The notes beneath the pieces are model-generated. The model saw only the letters and a program-made list of their open reading frames with translations, had not been told where the DNA came from and ran no database searches. Shown piece by piece: positions 1-8,806 of a stretch of 64,000 bases of DNA. The first letter of the stretch is position 1. Each line of letters opens with the position of its first letter. Source of the stretch: an uncultured Verrucomicrobiota bacterium (lineage in GTDB: Bacteria > Verrucomicrobiota > Verrucomicrobiia > Opitutales > Opitutaceae). Where the stretch lies: the NCBI GenBank assembly GCA_913058185.1, contig CAJXQX010000011.1, forward strand, positions 1-64,000, in the 5' to 3' direction. The position numbers and the translations under genes were made by a program.

Positions 1-24
1 CTCGGAGATGTGTATAAGAGACAG
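1..24 (+). other. Nextera adapter remnant at contig end
   Basis: The first 24 bases match the 3' end of the Illumina Nextera read-2 transposase adapter, including the complete 19-bp Tn5 mosaic end AGATGTGTATAAGAGACAG at positions 6-24. This is library DNA, not genome. It fuses in frame with the first gene and supplies a false ATG at position 10. Confidence 0.95.
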
Positions 25-1878
25 CCTACGTCTACCGCCACAGCTGAGCCTGCCCCGTTCACTTCCGTTCCGCTCGAACGCGTTGACCCAAAAACCGCCC
101 GCATCGATGCCGAGCGCAGACAACTCGCGCAAGAGCTCAGCCAAGTTCGCGGCAACCTCGAACGCCTGCAGACTCCCGACTCCGGCACCGTAGCTGAACT
201 CCGCAAACGCGTCGCCATCGCCGAAACCGCCCTGGACAACCGCCAATCTCAAGTCGCGGGCCTCCAAGCCCAACTCGACGCCGAACAGGCCGAAGGCCCT
301 TCTACACGCGAAACTGAACTCCAGCGGGACCGAGCGCGCCTCGCCGCCGAAGCCAACGCCACCACCACCGAACTTGCTACTCAACGCACTCAAAACCTGC
401 AGCTCCGCAACCAGCTCGACACCCTTGCCCAGCTTCGTGACGCCCAAAGCCAATCCGGCAACGACGCCTCCTCCGAGATCGCCGATCTTCAGACGAGCTT
501 ACAGAATTCCCGCGATCTGGCCACCACTGGCCAAAATCAAATCTCTGCCTTGGTTACCGAGCGCGACGCTCTGACGGCACAGCTCCAAACCGCAGACGAC
601 CAAGTATCCACACTCTCCACCGATCTGGCGACAGCGCGCGTCAGTCTCATCGAGCTTCGTGAAAACCAGGTGGCTCATATTGACGAAGCATCCACCCAGG
701 TGGCTAAACTGCAGACCGAGCTCGAAACCCTACGCACCGAAAATACGGCCCTGACCGGCCAACTCGAATCCAATACGATTGCAGCGGCAGACTCCGCCGA
801 ATTGCTCGACCAGATTACTATTCTCGGCGGCGAACGTGACTCCCTCCAAGTCAGCCTAACCACCGCCCAAAACCAAAATTCGCAGCTCATCACCGAACTC
901 GAAAACGAGCGTAACACGACCGACCCAGCCGTGCTCCAAGCGCAGACTGAAATCGCCGAATTACGCAGCTCACTCGAATCTGCCCAAAGCGAGTCCTCTC
1001 TCCTTCAAACCGAACTCGCCGCCCAAGTATCCGCATCTCCCGCTACCGTCGAAGTTGATCCTCAGTTGCAGAATCAACACGATGCCAGTCTGCGCGCCTT
1101 CGCCGTTCAGGAACGTGAAATCGTTCGACTCCGCGAGCAATTCGACGACGCCTCCGCTCGTGCCGATGCCGCCGACGCGACGCTAGGAACCCTCCGGGAT
1201 GAGGTTTCCGGACTCCAAACCGCCATCGCCGAAACCGAGGGCCGTGCCGCCGCCAACGCTGAACGTGCAGCCACGGCTGAAAACGCTGCTTCGAGCGACA
1301 CGGACTCCGCCACTGCACTCCAAACGGAACTGACTGGCGCTCAAAACCTGGCCGCCACTCAAGCCGCCGAGATCGAATCACTACGCGCGCAACTGGCACC
1401 CCAACCCACCGAGGAAAGCCCGGCCTCAGACCTCTCCGCCCAAAATATTACGTTCCGCGAGGAGGCCCGACTCGCCCGCGAACAAACGGCTTCGCTTTCA
1501 CGTGAACTCAATGTCCTGCGCACGCGTTTAGCCCTCGCCCAACCTTCTCCTCTCACCCCGGTGCCAGGTCGAGCGCCCCCTTCTCGTCCTACTGCCGGAC
1601 CCGCCACCATCAGGTATGGTGCTCCGGCCCAGGCTCAGACGACTCGCTCCGCTGCTGCTGATTCAGTAGCCATCGAAACTGCCGTGACCGAACGCGCTTC
1701 ATCGCCCCGCGCCACCGGCCCGCAACGGCACACGATCCTTTCCGGCGAAACCCTCTCCTCCATCGCGGGCGACTTCTACGGTGACGGAAACCGTTGGCCT
1801 GAAATCTATCGGGCCAACCGGGAAGCTATCCCGGATGCCAATCGGCTCCGCGCCGGCACCCCGATCGTGATCCCTTAG
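25..1878 (+). CDS. LysM-domain coiled-coil protein, 5' partial
   Basis: An open frame of about 617 residues whose start lies off the contig; the apparent start at position 10 is adapter-derived. The body is a very long Ala/Glu/Gln/Leu/Thr-rich region with heptad-like patterning and almost no aromatic residues until the end, typical of an extended coiled coil. A Pro-rich linker (near 1550-1620) leads to a C-terminal LysM domain of about 45 residues beginning RHTILSGETLSSIAGDFYGD and ending with the last codon. LysM binds peptidoglycan, so the protein is probably a periplasmic or envelope-spanning factor that tethers to the wall; similar LysM plus coiled-coil proteins are common in Verrucomicrobiota. 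The specific role is unknown. Any signal peptide or membrane anchor would be in the missing N-terminus. Confidence 0.85.
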   Translation, partial: PTSTATAEPAPFTSVPLERVDPKTARIDAERRQLAQELSQVRGNLERLQTPDSGTVAELRKRVAIAETALDNRQSQVAGLQAQLDAEQAEGPSTRETELQRDRARLAAEANATTTELATQRTQNLQLRNQLDTLAQLRDAQSQSGNDASSEIADLQTSLQNSRDLATTGQNQISALVTERDALTAQLQTADDQVSTLSTDLATARVSLIELRENQVAHIDEASTQVAKLQTELETLRTENTALTGQLESNTIAAADSAELLDQITILGGERDSLQVSLTTAQNQNSQLITELENERNTTDPAVLQAQTEIAELRSSLESAQSESSLLQTELAAQVSASPATVEVDPQLQNQHDASLRAFAVQEREIVRLREQFDDASARADAADATLGTLRDEVSGLQTAIAETEGRAAANAERAATAENAASSDTDSATALQTELTGAQNLAATQAAEIESLRAQLAPQPTEESPASDLSAQNITFREEARLAREQTASLSRELNVLRTRLALAQPSPLTPVPGRAPPSRPTAGPATIRYGAPAQAQTTRSAAADSVAIETAVTERASSPRATGPQRHTILSGETLSSIAGDFYGDGNRWPEIYRANREAIPDANRLRAGTPIVIP

Positions 1879-1977
1879 GACCGGTCCAGGCCCAGTTGAG
1901 ATTAGAGTGGGCGGTGGCCAGGAGATCGGAGTCGCCGACCCCGACAATAACGAAATGAAACCGTTGGATTGATGTAG

Positions 1978-1996
1978 CCGGGCTCGCTGAGCCCGG
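1978..1996. terminator. GC-rich hairpin between convergent genes
   Basis: A perfect 8-bp stem (CCGGGCTC / GAGCCCGG) with a 3-nt loop lies between the convergent LysM gene and the AEC transporter. It has no U-tract, so it could be a bidirectional terminator or one unit of a REP-like family; the sequence alone does not decide. Confidence 0.45.
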
Positions 1997-2019
1997 AGCA
2001 GTGAGTTTGTGAACCGAAC

Positions 2020-2937
2020 TCAAACCGCGAACACTGCGATGACGACGCCGAGCGATATCGCGCTCGCGACCGCACTCAAAACCACCGCAGTCGCCGCCAG
2101 CGCCTCATCGCCACCCATCTGCTTCGCCACGGTGTAGGAAATGGCGGCAGTTGGGCAGGCCAAGCAGATCAACAAGGCGAGCATCGCGGCATCATCCAAC
2201 CCCAGCCATCTCCCCAATCCGTATCCAATAATCGGCGACAATGCAACTTTGTAGATCGCAGCCAATCCCGCCTGCGCCCGATTGCCACTTACCGGCACGG
2301 TCATAAGCGCCGCCCCAATGCACAGTAGTGCCAGAGGAAGCGACATCCGCCCCAACGCCTGCAACGTCGTTCCGATCGCCTCCGGGATGTCCCAGCCCAG
2401 TTGCGAAAATACCATACCACCGACTGCTGCTATAATAATGGGGTTCTGACCAATTTGCAGCGCGGTCGTTGTCACCAAATTGCCCTGCCCTCTGGATTGA
2501 CTGACCGCGAGCACGACCACCGTGAGGGCATTATTCAAAATGATCATTGGCGCCACCGCCCACATGGCTTGAGCCAACGGAACGCCGGGAACCGTCAACA
2601 GCAAGGGCAGAGCAATAAACGACAAGTTCCCGCGAAAAGCCGCCTGCACGAAGGTGCCCCGGCCGGCGGCAGATATGCCAGCAAGCGGTGCCGACGTCCA
2701 TCCGATCGCAGCCGTGATCAGGGTTGCCCCGACCAAGGCAATCAACAGCCCACCGAAGCCTGTGCCCCCCGAGCCCGCACTCACCAACGTATGAAAGACA
2801 GCCGCCGGCAGACCGACCCAGTAGAGCAACTTGTTCACCCCCACAATCAATTCGGCCGTCATCATCCCTCCCCGCTGCAGTCCCGCGCCCAGCGCAATCA
2901 CGAGGAAGATAGGAGCGAGCAAATTGATAACCGTCAC
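2020..2937 (-). CDS. AEC-family (auxin efflux carrier-type) transporter
   Basis: A 305-residue, strongly hydrophobic protein with about ten predicted membrane segments, matching the size and internal inverted architecture of the auxin efflux carrier (AEC/MdcF, PF03547) family. The bacterial members export or import small carboxylates such as malonate or malate; the substrate here cannot be told. The C-terminal half carries the family's helix-breaking pattern with ACPTAAISYTVAKQ near residue 270. The start used is GTG at 2937, giving MTVINLLAPIFLV; an ATG one base upstream is out of frame. It converges on the LysM gene and stands alone. Confidence 0.85.
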   Translation of the reverse strand: MTVINLLAPIFLVIALGAGLQRGGMMTAELIVGVNKLLYWVGLPAAVFHTLVSAGSGGTGFGGLLIALVGATLITAAIGWTSAPLAGISAAGRGTFVQAAFRGNLSFIALPLLLTVPGVPLAQAMWAVAPMIILNNALTVVVLAVSQSRGQGNLVTTTALQIGQNPIIIAAVGGMVFSQLGWDIPEAIGTTLQALGRMSLPLALLCIGAALMTVPVSGNRAQAGLAAIYKVALSPIIGYGLGRWLGLDDAAMLALLICLACPTAAISYTVAKQMGGDEALAATAVVLSAVASAISLGVVIAVFAV

Positions 2938-2998
2938 ATTCAGGACTGTCAGTGATTAATGCGTCGGGGTCTAGGAGCTTTTCGAGACGCGTTTATGC

Positions 2999-3574
2999 AT
3001 GCTGGGGTTTGATTTTCCTCCCGCAATGCCGCACGATCTACTTCTAATGCGCACGCTCCTCGTTCCCGCCCTCTTCGGCCTCATCTTGCTCATGATCGCA
3101 ATCGTGACCCGCTCCGGCAAATTCGCGCGGGAAAATCCCGGTGCACCGATCAACAGCGCGATGCGAGAAGCCATGGATATGATGGTCCTGCCGCCGGACC
3201 AGGAAGCCATCATCGGTCAACTCTACCCCGGAGCCGAAATCACCAAATCCGGCCTGCGTTACCTCGTCACGCAGGAAGGGGATGGCGTGACCATCCCCGA
3301 TCGCGGGCAACCCGTTGCCATTCACTATCGCGGCACTTTTCTCGATGGCACTTACCTCGACGACAGCTTCAAACGCGGCGACACCTATAAATTCCCCGCC
3401 GGCAAAGCCCAAGTCGTGCCCGGCCTCGACGAGGCGGTGCTCACGATGAGTAAGGGAGAGAAACGTATTCTCATCATCCCCTACTGGCTCGGCTACGGCG
3501 AAAAGGGCGTGCAAGGGAAAATCCCTAAAAAGACGACCCTCGTCTTCGAGGTCGAATTGGTCGACGTGATCTGA
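2999..3574 (+). CDS. Membrane-anchored FKBP-type peptidyl-prolyl isomerase
   Basis: A 191-residue protein with an N-terminal membrane anchor (about residues 18-37) followed by a C-terminal FKBP domain (about 85-191). The domain shows GQPVAIHYRGTFLDGTYLDD, then FPAGKAQVVPGLDEAV and the strand ending TTLVFEVELVDVI, the standard FKBP order. It would catalyse cis-trans isomerisation of prolyl bonds during folding outside the cytoplasm. The ATG at 3047 (M17, MRTLLVPALF) is an equally good or better start because the hydrophobic anchor follows it directly. It is followed closely by a GNAT gene on the same strand. Confidence 0.9.
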   Translation: MLGFDFPPAMPHDLLLMRTLLVPALFGLILLMIAIVTRSGKFARENPGAPINSAMREAMDMMVLPPDQEAIIGQLYPGAEITKSGLRYLVTQEGDGVTIPDRGQPVAIHYRGTFLDGTYLDDSFKRGDTYKFPAGKAQVVPGLDEAVLTMSKGEKRILIIPYWLGYGEKGVQGKIPKKTTLVFEVELVDVI

Positions 3575-3609
3575 GCGAACCACGCTTCGCGGTTAAGCAT
3601 CCATTGCCG

Positions 3610-4152
3610 ATGAATGAAATTATCGCGACCAATCGTCTCGACCTGATTCCCCTGACTCCGGACTTTTTACGGAGCACCGTGGCCGGAAAATTAGCCGACG
3701 CGGAATCTATGCTAAAACTCAAGATCCCCGACGAGTGGATGGACTGTGCCGATTTCGCGGCCATACGCCTACGGGATTTTGAAGCCGGGATAACATCCCA
3801 ACCTTGGATGCCCCGCGCCATCGGCCTGCGCTCCACCGGAGCCATGACCGGTCGCATCCGATTTCATTCCTCGCCGGGCCCCGAGGACTTGGCCGACCTC
3901 AGCCCCGAGGGCGTAGAACTGGGTTACGGCATTTTCGTTGATCACCGACAACAAGGCTACGCCCGGGAAGCCGTCAGCGGCTTGATCAAATGGGCGCATG
4001 ATGTCCACGACATCAGATCGTTCATCGCCTCGGTGAGGCCCGACAATACCCCTTCATTCGCGATAATTTCGAAAATGGGTTTCCGTCGGATCGGCTCGCA
4101 CATCGACCACGTCGACGAATACGAAGGTATTTTCGGACTCACCGTGGGCTAA
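3610..4152 (+). CDS. GNAT-family N-acetyltransferase
   Basis: A protein of about 180 residues of the RimJ/RimL-like GNAT fold. The acetyl-CoA loop appears as DHRQQGYAREAVSGLI, matching Q/R-x-x-G-x-A, followed by NTPSFAIISKMGF, the usual strand-helix pair that closes the fold. It should transfer acetyl from acetyl-CoA to a small molecule or a protein N-terminus; the acceptor is not deducible. ATG at 3610 (MNEIIATNRLDL) is preferred over an in-frame TTG two codons earlier. The stop codon abuts the repeat element starting at 4153. Confidence 0.85.
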   Translation: MNEIIATNRLDLIPLTPDFLRSTVAGKLADAESMLKLKIPDEWMDCADFAAIRLRDFEAGITSQPWMPRAIGLRSTGAMTGRIRFHSSPGPEDLADLSPEGVELGYGIFVDHRQQGYAREAVSGLIKWAHDVHDIRSFIASVRPDNTPSFAIISKMGFRRIGSHIDHVDEYEGIFGLTVG

Positions 4153-4348
4153 AAGGTAGGGACGGACCGCCGGGCCGTCCGCCTCACTTTGCCTCGCCGA
4201 TTCGGCCACCAGTGTCCCGCTCTGCGGGACACTGGTGGCCGCCTTAGCGAAGGAGGGTGCCACTCAGGCCGAGGGATTATTCTTCTCCCGCTTTCATAAG
4301 GTTTATCTCCATACAACTGCGGACGGCCCGGCGGGCCGTCCCTACCTT
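4153..4348. repeat. Inverted doublet of GGACGG/CCGTCC hairpins, copy 1
   Basis: Two 30-nt arms, 4153-4182 and 4319-4348, are inverted copies of one another with one mismatch. Each arm is itself a small hairpin (GGACGG...CCGTCC) and each carries GTAGGGAC at its outer edge. The element starts immediately after the GNAT stop codon. The same layout recurs at 29762-29906 and, with altered sequence, at 31387-31485; a single degenerate unit lies at 47083-47112. The arrangement resembles a REP doublet (BIME). Confidence 0.85.
4203..4241. repeat. Long perfect hairpin inside repeat copy 1
   Basis: An 18-bp perfect stem beginning CGGCCACCAGTGTCCCGC with a 3-nt loop (TCT), nested between the two outer arms of the 4153-4348 element. 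It is far more stable than a typical terminator and lacks a U-tract. It is followed by GCCTTAGCGAAGGAGG, and a similar string occurs near 38095. Confidence 0.8.
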
Positions 4349-4400
4349 CCCACAGCATTACTATCCGTGGGAATCGCCCCAATCGATGTAACGAACGGGT

Positions 4401-5180
4401 CTACAATCCCAGATACGAGCCGTGCTCGTTGAGCCAGGCTTCGCCCTCTTCCCAATCGGGACAAACCTCGGCCACCGCCGCCCAAAATCGCTTCGAGTGA
4501 TTCATCTCCCGCAGATGCATGAGCTCGTGATAAATAACATAATCACTCACCGATGACGGAGCCAGAATCAGGCGCCAGTTGAGCGAAATCACTCCACCTT
4601 CGGTGCAGGAGCCCCAACGGGTGCGCTGATTGCGCACACTGACTTTTTTGACGTCCATTTTTGTTAAAGCCGCCAGCTCCCAAGTGCGCGAAGTGAGTTC
4701 GATACGTGCGCGTGATTTGAACGCCGATTCCAAGGTGGGGCGTAGATCTGGACTCGCCAAATCCACCACGCGAAACACGTCCGCGCCCAAACACACTTGC
4801 GGACGCTCGCCGGCCACCGCCCGTCGAATTGCTAGCATTTCTCCGCGCCACATGAGGGTCGTGCCAACCATCCATCGGTCCGCCATACGCGGTTGTTTCT
4901 GGTGCCGATCCTGCATGCGACTCAGCCAATCAGCGTTTTCCCGCACAAATTTACGGGCGGCCTTTTCAGTGCCACGCGCCGGGATCGTAGCAATCGGCAC
5001 CCCATCGCGCCGCAAAGTCAGACGGTAGTTTTTTGCCCGCAAATTGCGCACAAACAACACTTCGGTTTGAGGCACCGGAGCCGGTTCAGGATCCATCTGC
5101 AGTGGCGGAGCTTCGATCGTCGGCACAGCCCCGCCGAAGTCAAAAAAGTCCAATTGCGCCCCAATATTCTCGATCCCCAA
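4401..5180 (-). CDS. YgjP-like (DUF45) metallopeptidase
   Basis: A 259-residue protein of the YgjP/WLM-type zinc metallopeptidase family (PF01863). The hallmark motif YHELMHLREMNHSKRFW lies near residue 210: HExxH supplies two zinc ligands and the catalytic Glu, and the following His of NHS is the third ligand. The upstream NQRTRWGSC string is also characteristic of the family. Substrates are poorly known. TTG at 5180 gives the full-length frame; an ATG at 5096 (MDPEPAPVPQ) is an alternative and would remove only a low-complexity leader. An AT-rich promoter-like stretch with a palindrome lies just upstream. Confidence 0.88.
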   Translation of the reverse strand: MGIENIGAQLDFFDFGGAVPTIEAPPLQMDPEPAPVPQTEVLFVRNLRAKNYRLTLRRDGVPIATIPARGTEKAARKFVRENADWLSRMQDRHQKQPRMADRWMVGTTLMWRGEMLAIRRAVAGERPQVCLGADVFRVVDLASPDLRPTLESAFKSRARIELTSRTWELAALTKMDVKKVSVRNQRTRWGSCTEGGVISLNWRLILAPSSVSDYVIYHELMHLREMNHSKRFWAAVAEVCPDWEEGEAWLNEHGSYLGL

Positions 5181-5248
5181 CCCATAAACGATCCGACCGG
5201 TTCAACACCAGCCCCGTCTCCTCATTCCCCTAATACCCTACCATAAAA

Positions 5249-5267
5249 TTTAACCAATATGGTTAAA
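5249..5267. promoter_or_regulatory. Operator-like palindrome in AT-rich spacer
   Basis: A perfect 7-bp inverted repeat, TTTAACC-AATAT-GGTTAAA, sits in a markedly AT-rich stretch (about 5240-5315) upstream of the leftward YgjP-like gene. Size and symmetry fit a dimeric repressor site or a promoter-overlapping operator. No regulator is linked. Confidence 0.4.
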
Positions 5268-5308
5268 CTTTTCCCTATAATACTCAATTACAAATATTTA
5301 AGAATAGC

Positions 5309-5773
5309 TTAGAGGAATACTATTTCCCAGGTATAGGGAGCGCTGTCCTGGGTTTCGTCGATGGTGAGCCACGCGAAGCTAGGAGGGCCTTCGTAGCGGG
5401 GCTCGCTGACGGAACCGGGATTGAGCCAACGCACGCCGAGCGGGTCAGTGTCATCGCGGGGGACGTGAGTGTGGCCATGGAGAATCGCCGTCATCCCTGG
5501 AATCGACCGGATCGGGGGAATGTGCTCCAGGTGAAATTTATGCCCGCCCCGAGTCAGTCGTCGGGTTCGCGGCCAGGGCCAGGCATCACAGTTGCCTGCG
5601 ACGATCTGCATGGGTTTGCCCAGGAGCTCCAGCTCCACGAGTTGGCGCGGATCCATCACGTCGCCGAGGTGCCAGATTTCATCGGCCCCTTCGAGCAGAC
5701 CCGGCAATGCCGTCGGCGTGTCATCGTGGGAATCTGAAATTACAGCTATGCGCATGGGGTAACGGTCAGGCAT
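5309..5773 (-). CDS. YfcE/MJ0936-type metallophosphoesterase
   Basis: A 154-residue calcineurin-like phosphoesterase of the compact YfcE/MJ0936 group. Metal-binding motifs are in order: DSHDD near the N-terminus, WHLGDVMD, VAGNCD, and HGHTHVP near residue 100, matching D-x-H, G-D, G-N-x-D and G-H-T-H. Family members hydrolyse phosphodiesters such as bis-pNPP or cyclic nucleotides; the natural substrate is open. The start may be residue 7 (MRIAVISDSHDD, 5755), where the first strand begins. It lies downstream of yebC in the same direction. Confidence 0.88.
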   Translation of the reverse strand: MPDRYPMRIAVISDSHDDTPTALPGLLEGADEIWHLGDVMDPRQLVELELLGKPMQIVAGNCDAWPWPRTRRLTRGGHKFHLEHIPPIRSIPGMTAILHGHTHVPRDDTDPLGVRWLNPGSVSEPRYEGPPSFAWLTIDETQDSAPYTWEIVFL

Positions 5774-5818
5774 CTCCTGAGAGATCCTCGGCAGGGGTAT
5801 ATTCCAAAAACTGGAGGG

Positions 5819-6577
5819 CTACTCTTCTGCGTCGAGCGCCGCGACGACATCTTCGGCCAACTCTTCATTGGAGAAAATGTGTTGCACGTCGTCGTTCTCA
5901 TCGAGGACGTCGTGGAGCTTCTGCACCGATCGGGCGAGGCTGAGTTCGGAAACCGGCGTCATCGTCGTTGGGACGTAAGCGATCTCCGCACTCGCAGGCT
6001 TAATCCCCGCTTCATCGAGGGCATGGATGACGTGGTCAAATTCCGCGATTTCGCACCGCACTTCGTATCCATCTTCGCTGGTTATCACGTCATCGGCGCC
6101 GGCCTCGATGGCGATCTCCATCAGCGGATCTTCCTCGATCTGATCCATAGCGATGAGGAACTGACCCACGTGCAAAAACTGGAATGCAACCGCTCCGGTG
6201 CTCGCCAGATTACCCCCGTGTTTGGAAAGGATCGACCGCACGTCCTGAGAGGTGCGGGTCTTGTTGTCGGTCGTGCATTTGATGATAAACGCCACGCCAC
6301 CCGGGCCGTAACCTTCGTAAGTGTTATCCTCGTAAACGACGCCGGGGAGATCACCGGTGCCTTTTTTGATCGCGCGATCAATGTTATCGACCGGCATGTT
6401 CTCGGCCTTCGCCTTGAGGATGACCGTGCGCAACCGCGCGTTGGAGTCGGGGTCGCCGCCGCCAGACTTGGACGCGAGCGTGAGATCGCGAGAAAGGCGG
6501 CTGAAAATCTTACCGCGCTTGGCGTCGTTTGCGCCTTTGGCGCGCTTGATGGTGGACCACTTGCTATGACCTGACAT
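5819..6577 (-). CDS. yebC: YebC/PmpR-family protein
   Basis: A 252-residue protein of the YebC/PmpR/TACO1 family, full length. The N-terminus MSGHSKWSTIKRAKGANDAK is the family signature, followed by the acidic NVDRAIKKGTGD-like segment (here NIDRAIKKGTGD) and YEGYGPGGVAFI. Members are described as DNA-binding regulators, and recent work links some of them to translation through difficult proline stretches; which applies here is unknown. A clear ribosome site (AAGGAG) lies 7 nt before the ATG. It follows yidC by 60 nt on the same strand, so cotranscription with the rpmH-yidC block is plausible. Confidence 0.95.
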   Translation of the reverse strand: MSGHSKWSTIKRAKGANDAKRGKIFSRLSRDLTLASKSGGGDPDSNARLRTVILKAKAENMPVDNIDRAIKKGTGDLPGVVYEDNTYEGYGPGGVAFIIKCTTDNKTRTSQDVRSILSKHGGNLASTGAVAFQFLHVGQFLIAMDQIEEDPLMEIAIEAGADDVITSEDGYEVRCEIAEFDHVIHALDEAGIKPASAEIAYVPTTMTPVSELSLARSVQKLHDVLDENDDVQHIFSNEELAEDVVAALDAEE

Positions 6578-6637
6578 GGGGTAATCTCCTTTTAAATTAA
6601 AACGTGTGCGTAGCGATCTTGCCTCCGAGAGAGGCGC

Positions 6638-8449
6638 TTATTTTTTCTTCTTACCTTTGCGCTTGTTGGGATTCCAGGCCTTCTCTTCGACTTCGGCTCC
6701 GCCGGGTTTCACGAGAGGAGTATCGTCCTTGGTCGTCCGGTTGACAATGACTTGTTGCGCAATTGTGAACACCCCGTTGATCGTGGAATACAGGGCGAGC
6801 GCGGCAGCGAAGTTGTAACAGATCAGCGTGAAGACGATCGGCATATACTTCATCATCTGGGCCTGCGCATTATCGGTGGTCGGAGTCGGCGTGAGACGCA
6901 TCTGATAAACCATGGTCGCGCCCATGAGGAGCGGCATTATGTTCAACGGCAGATTCATGAACGGCAGCCGCCAGATCGTATCCGGAGCCGATAGATCAGA
7001 GGTCCACAGGAAGCTGGTGAAGCGCAACTCGGCTGTGCCCTGGAGCATGGCGAAGAAAGCCACAAAGAGCGGCATGGTGATGAGGATCGGCAAACAGCCG
7101 CCCATCGGGTTGACCTTGTTTTCCTTAAAAATCTTGAGCGTGGCTTCGTTCAGCTTCTGAGGCTGGTCCTTATACTGGGCCCGGACCTCTTTCATCATCG
7201 GTTGCAGCTTGGCCATCCGCTTGGCGGATTTGGAGGCGGCCAACGTGAATGGCAGTGTGACGATCTTGAGCAGCAAGGTCATCAAGATGATCGCGACACC
7301 CCAATTGCCGACCCAACCGTGCATGGTCACCATCGTGAGATTGAGAATCGGAGCGACGATGCCCGAGAGGAATATCTTGGAGAAGAAATACGGGGCAAAC
7401 TGCATCACCTCGCCCTGGTCCTGCTCGAACTTGCGGAGGCGGTCGTATTCTTTAGGACCGACATAGAAGTCACCGCCGAGGACGGCCGCGCCACCTGAAG
7501 CCATCGCTGGCATGGCGTAACTCACGACACCGTTGAGGCCCTTATTGGCTCGGGAACTACCCTCAAATGGTGGCAGCTCAACCCGACGTGTCGTGGTGCT
7601 GAAGCCAGCCGTGTCACCAGTATAAATACTGGAGAAAAATTGATTTTTGGCTGCGGCCCACACGACGGTGCCGTCTTTGGTGACGGATGACTTGGGCGCG
7701 CCGTCCTTTACGCCGACCATGGCGAGGAATCCGCCGCCTTCGAGTTCACCGGACTTGGTGAGCACCTCGTCCTCGCCGTCCCACGACATGATGTTAAGGA
7801 ACTGACCGTAGTCGTTGGGCGAAATGAGCGAGGTGGTGCCGAGGCTAAGCGCGGCGACCGTCTGAGGAGCACCGTTGCCGGAAAGATCCTGCAGCGTGGT
7901 GTCGTGACGGATCAGGTAGGGGTCGGAGCCTTCCATCTCATAACCAAGCGAGAAACGGCGCACCACCTTGAGACGGCCTTCCAGCACAGCTTCGTAAACG
8001 ACCTCCGAACTGGTGGCACTGACGAGTCGGTAGGCCGTTTCGGGCCCGAGACCGGGGATATCGGTGATAGCCAGCATCGGCTGCACGCGCGGCTGATTGA
8101 AGACGAACGGCAGGGGCGAACCCTTGGTCAGCCCGTATTTCATGAAGGCGACGTTGCCGATTGCTCCGCCAAAATTGGTGAACTCCACGCGGATGAATTC
8201 GTTCTCCAAGTAGGAGACGACCTCATCGGCATTGGCCCCGGTGAGGGTGGCGAATTCGGTATTGAGCGGAGCTGAGCCAACCGACTGGACCAGCGGAGAG
8301 GCCTGGTTTGGCGCGGTGGGCATCGGAGCCTGAGCCGGAGCAATTGCTGGCGCGGCCGGAGCTGGCGGGGCAAATCGATTGCCGAGATACAATGAGGCGA
8401 AGGCCGCGAGGAGCAGCATAACGCCGATGACAGTATTCTTTTTATCCAT
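6638..8449 (-). CDS. yidC: Membrane protein insertase YidC
   Basis: A 603-residue YidC of the long Gram-negative type. It has an N-terminal membrane segment (residues 5-24), an Ala/Pro-rich linker, a large periplasmic beta domain (about 75-370) and the conserved C-terminal insertase core with about five membrane helices (from KIFLSGIVAPILNLTM onward). The core includes the cytoplasmic hairpin with MKEVRAQYKDQPQKLNEA and NPMGGCLPILITMP. The tail ends in a lysine-rich stretch typical of ribosome-contacting YidC proteins. It inserts and folds inner-membrane proteins, alone or with SecYEG. It follows yidD by 21 nt. Confidence 0.98.
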   Translation of the reverse strand: MDKKNTVIGVMLLLAAFASLYLGNRFAPPAPAAPAIAPAQAPMPTAPNQASPLVQSVGSAPLNTEFATLTGANADEVVSYLENEFIRVEFTNFGGAIGNVAFMKYGLTKGSPLPFVFNQPRVQPMLAITDIPGLGPETAYRLVSATSSEVVYEAVLEGRLKVVRRFSLGYEMEGSDPYLIRHDTTLQDLSGNGAPQTVAALSLGTTSLISPNDYGQFLNIMSWDGEDEVLTKSGELEGGGFLAMVGVKDGAPKSSVTKDGTVVWAAAKNQFFSSIYTGDTAGFSTTTRRVELPPFEGSSRANKGLNGVVSYAMPAMASGGAAVLGGDFYVGPKEYDRLRKFEQDQGEVMQFAPYFFSKIFLSGIVAPILNLTMVTMHGWVGNWGVAIILMTLLLKIVTLPFTLAASKSAKRMAKLQPMMKEVRAQYKDQPQKLNEATLKIFKENKVNPMGGCLPILITMPLFVAFFAMLQGTAELRFTSFLWTSDLSAPDTIWRLPFMNLPLNIMPLLMGATMVYQMRLTPTPTTDNAQAQMMKYMPIVFTLICYNFAAALALYSTINGVFTIAQQVIVNRTTKDDTPLVKPGGAEVEEKAWNPNKRKGKKKK

Positions 8450-8470
8450 GCGGAGAAACGGGAAATAGGA

Positions 8471-8806
8471 TTAGCGGGCGTTGGCCGGATTGGCTACGCG
8501 TTCGCAAACGGGACGGGAAATAGGTTGGTTGGGCGGCACCGGATCGAAACCACCGGAATGAAGGGGGTTGCACCTAAGCACGCGCCAAACGCTGAGCGCC
8601 GCGCCTTTGATTGCACCGTGAGTGCGCACGGCATCGGCGGCATATCGCGAGCAGGTCGGATGGAAACGGCAACCACAGTTGGGGCCGAACACCACCGGCA
8701 ATACGGGTGATAGGGTCAGCTGATACAGCCGGATAAGCCCCAAAAGCACATTCGCCGGAATCGAGGCGATGGCACGGAAGATTGGGAACTGGGTGGAATG
8801 GGTCAT
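8471..8806 (-). CDS. yidD: Membrane protein insertion efficiency factor YidD
   Basis: An 111-residue YidD. The conserved block [19 protein letters not shown], then [19 protein letters not shown] and FDPVP, is diagnostic (PF01809). The protein is a small membrane-associated helper of YidC-dependent insertion. The ATG at 8806 is preferred over one 33 nt upstream because it overlaps the rnpA stop codon as TGATG, a translational-coupling arrangement. The C-terminal tail after PVPPNQP is variable. Confidence 0.95.
   Translation of the reverse strand: MTHSTQFPIFRAIASIPANVLLGLIRLYQLTLSPVLPVVFGPNCGCRFHPTCSRYAADAVRTHGAIKGAALSVWRVLRCNPLHSGGFDPVPPNQPISRPVCERVANPANAR

Noticed and set aside
10-24. ATG at position 10 as the start of the LysM gene
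   Set aside because: It lies inside the Nextera adapter sequence.
2401-2955. 184-residue plus-strand ORF opposite the AEC transporter
   Set aside because: It is an antisense shadow with low-complexity, Arg/Gln/His-rich composition and no family pattern.
5879-6574. 231-residue plus-strand ORF opposite yebC
   Set aside because: Mirror frame of a highly conserved gene with a good ribosome site; no independent support.
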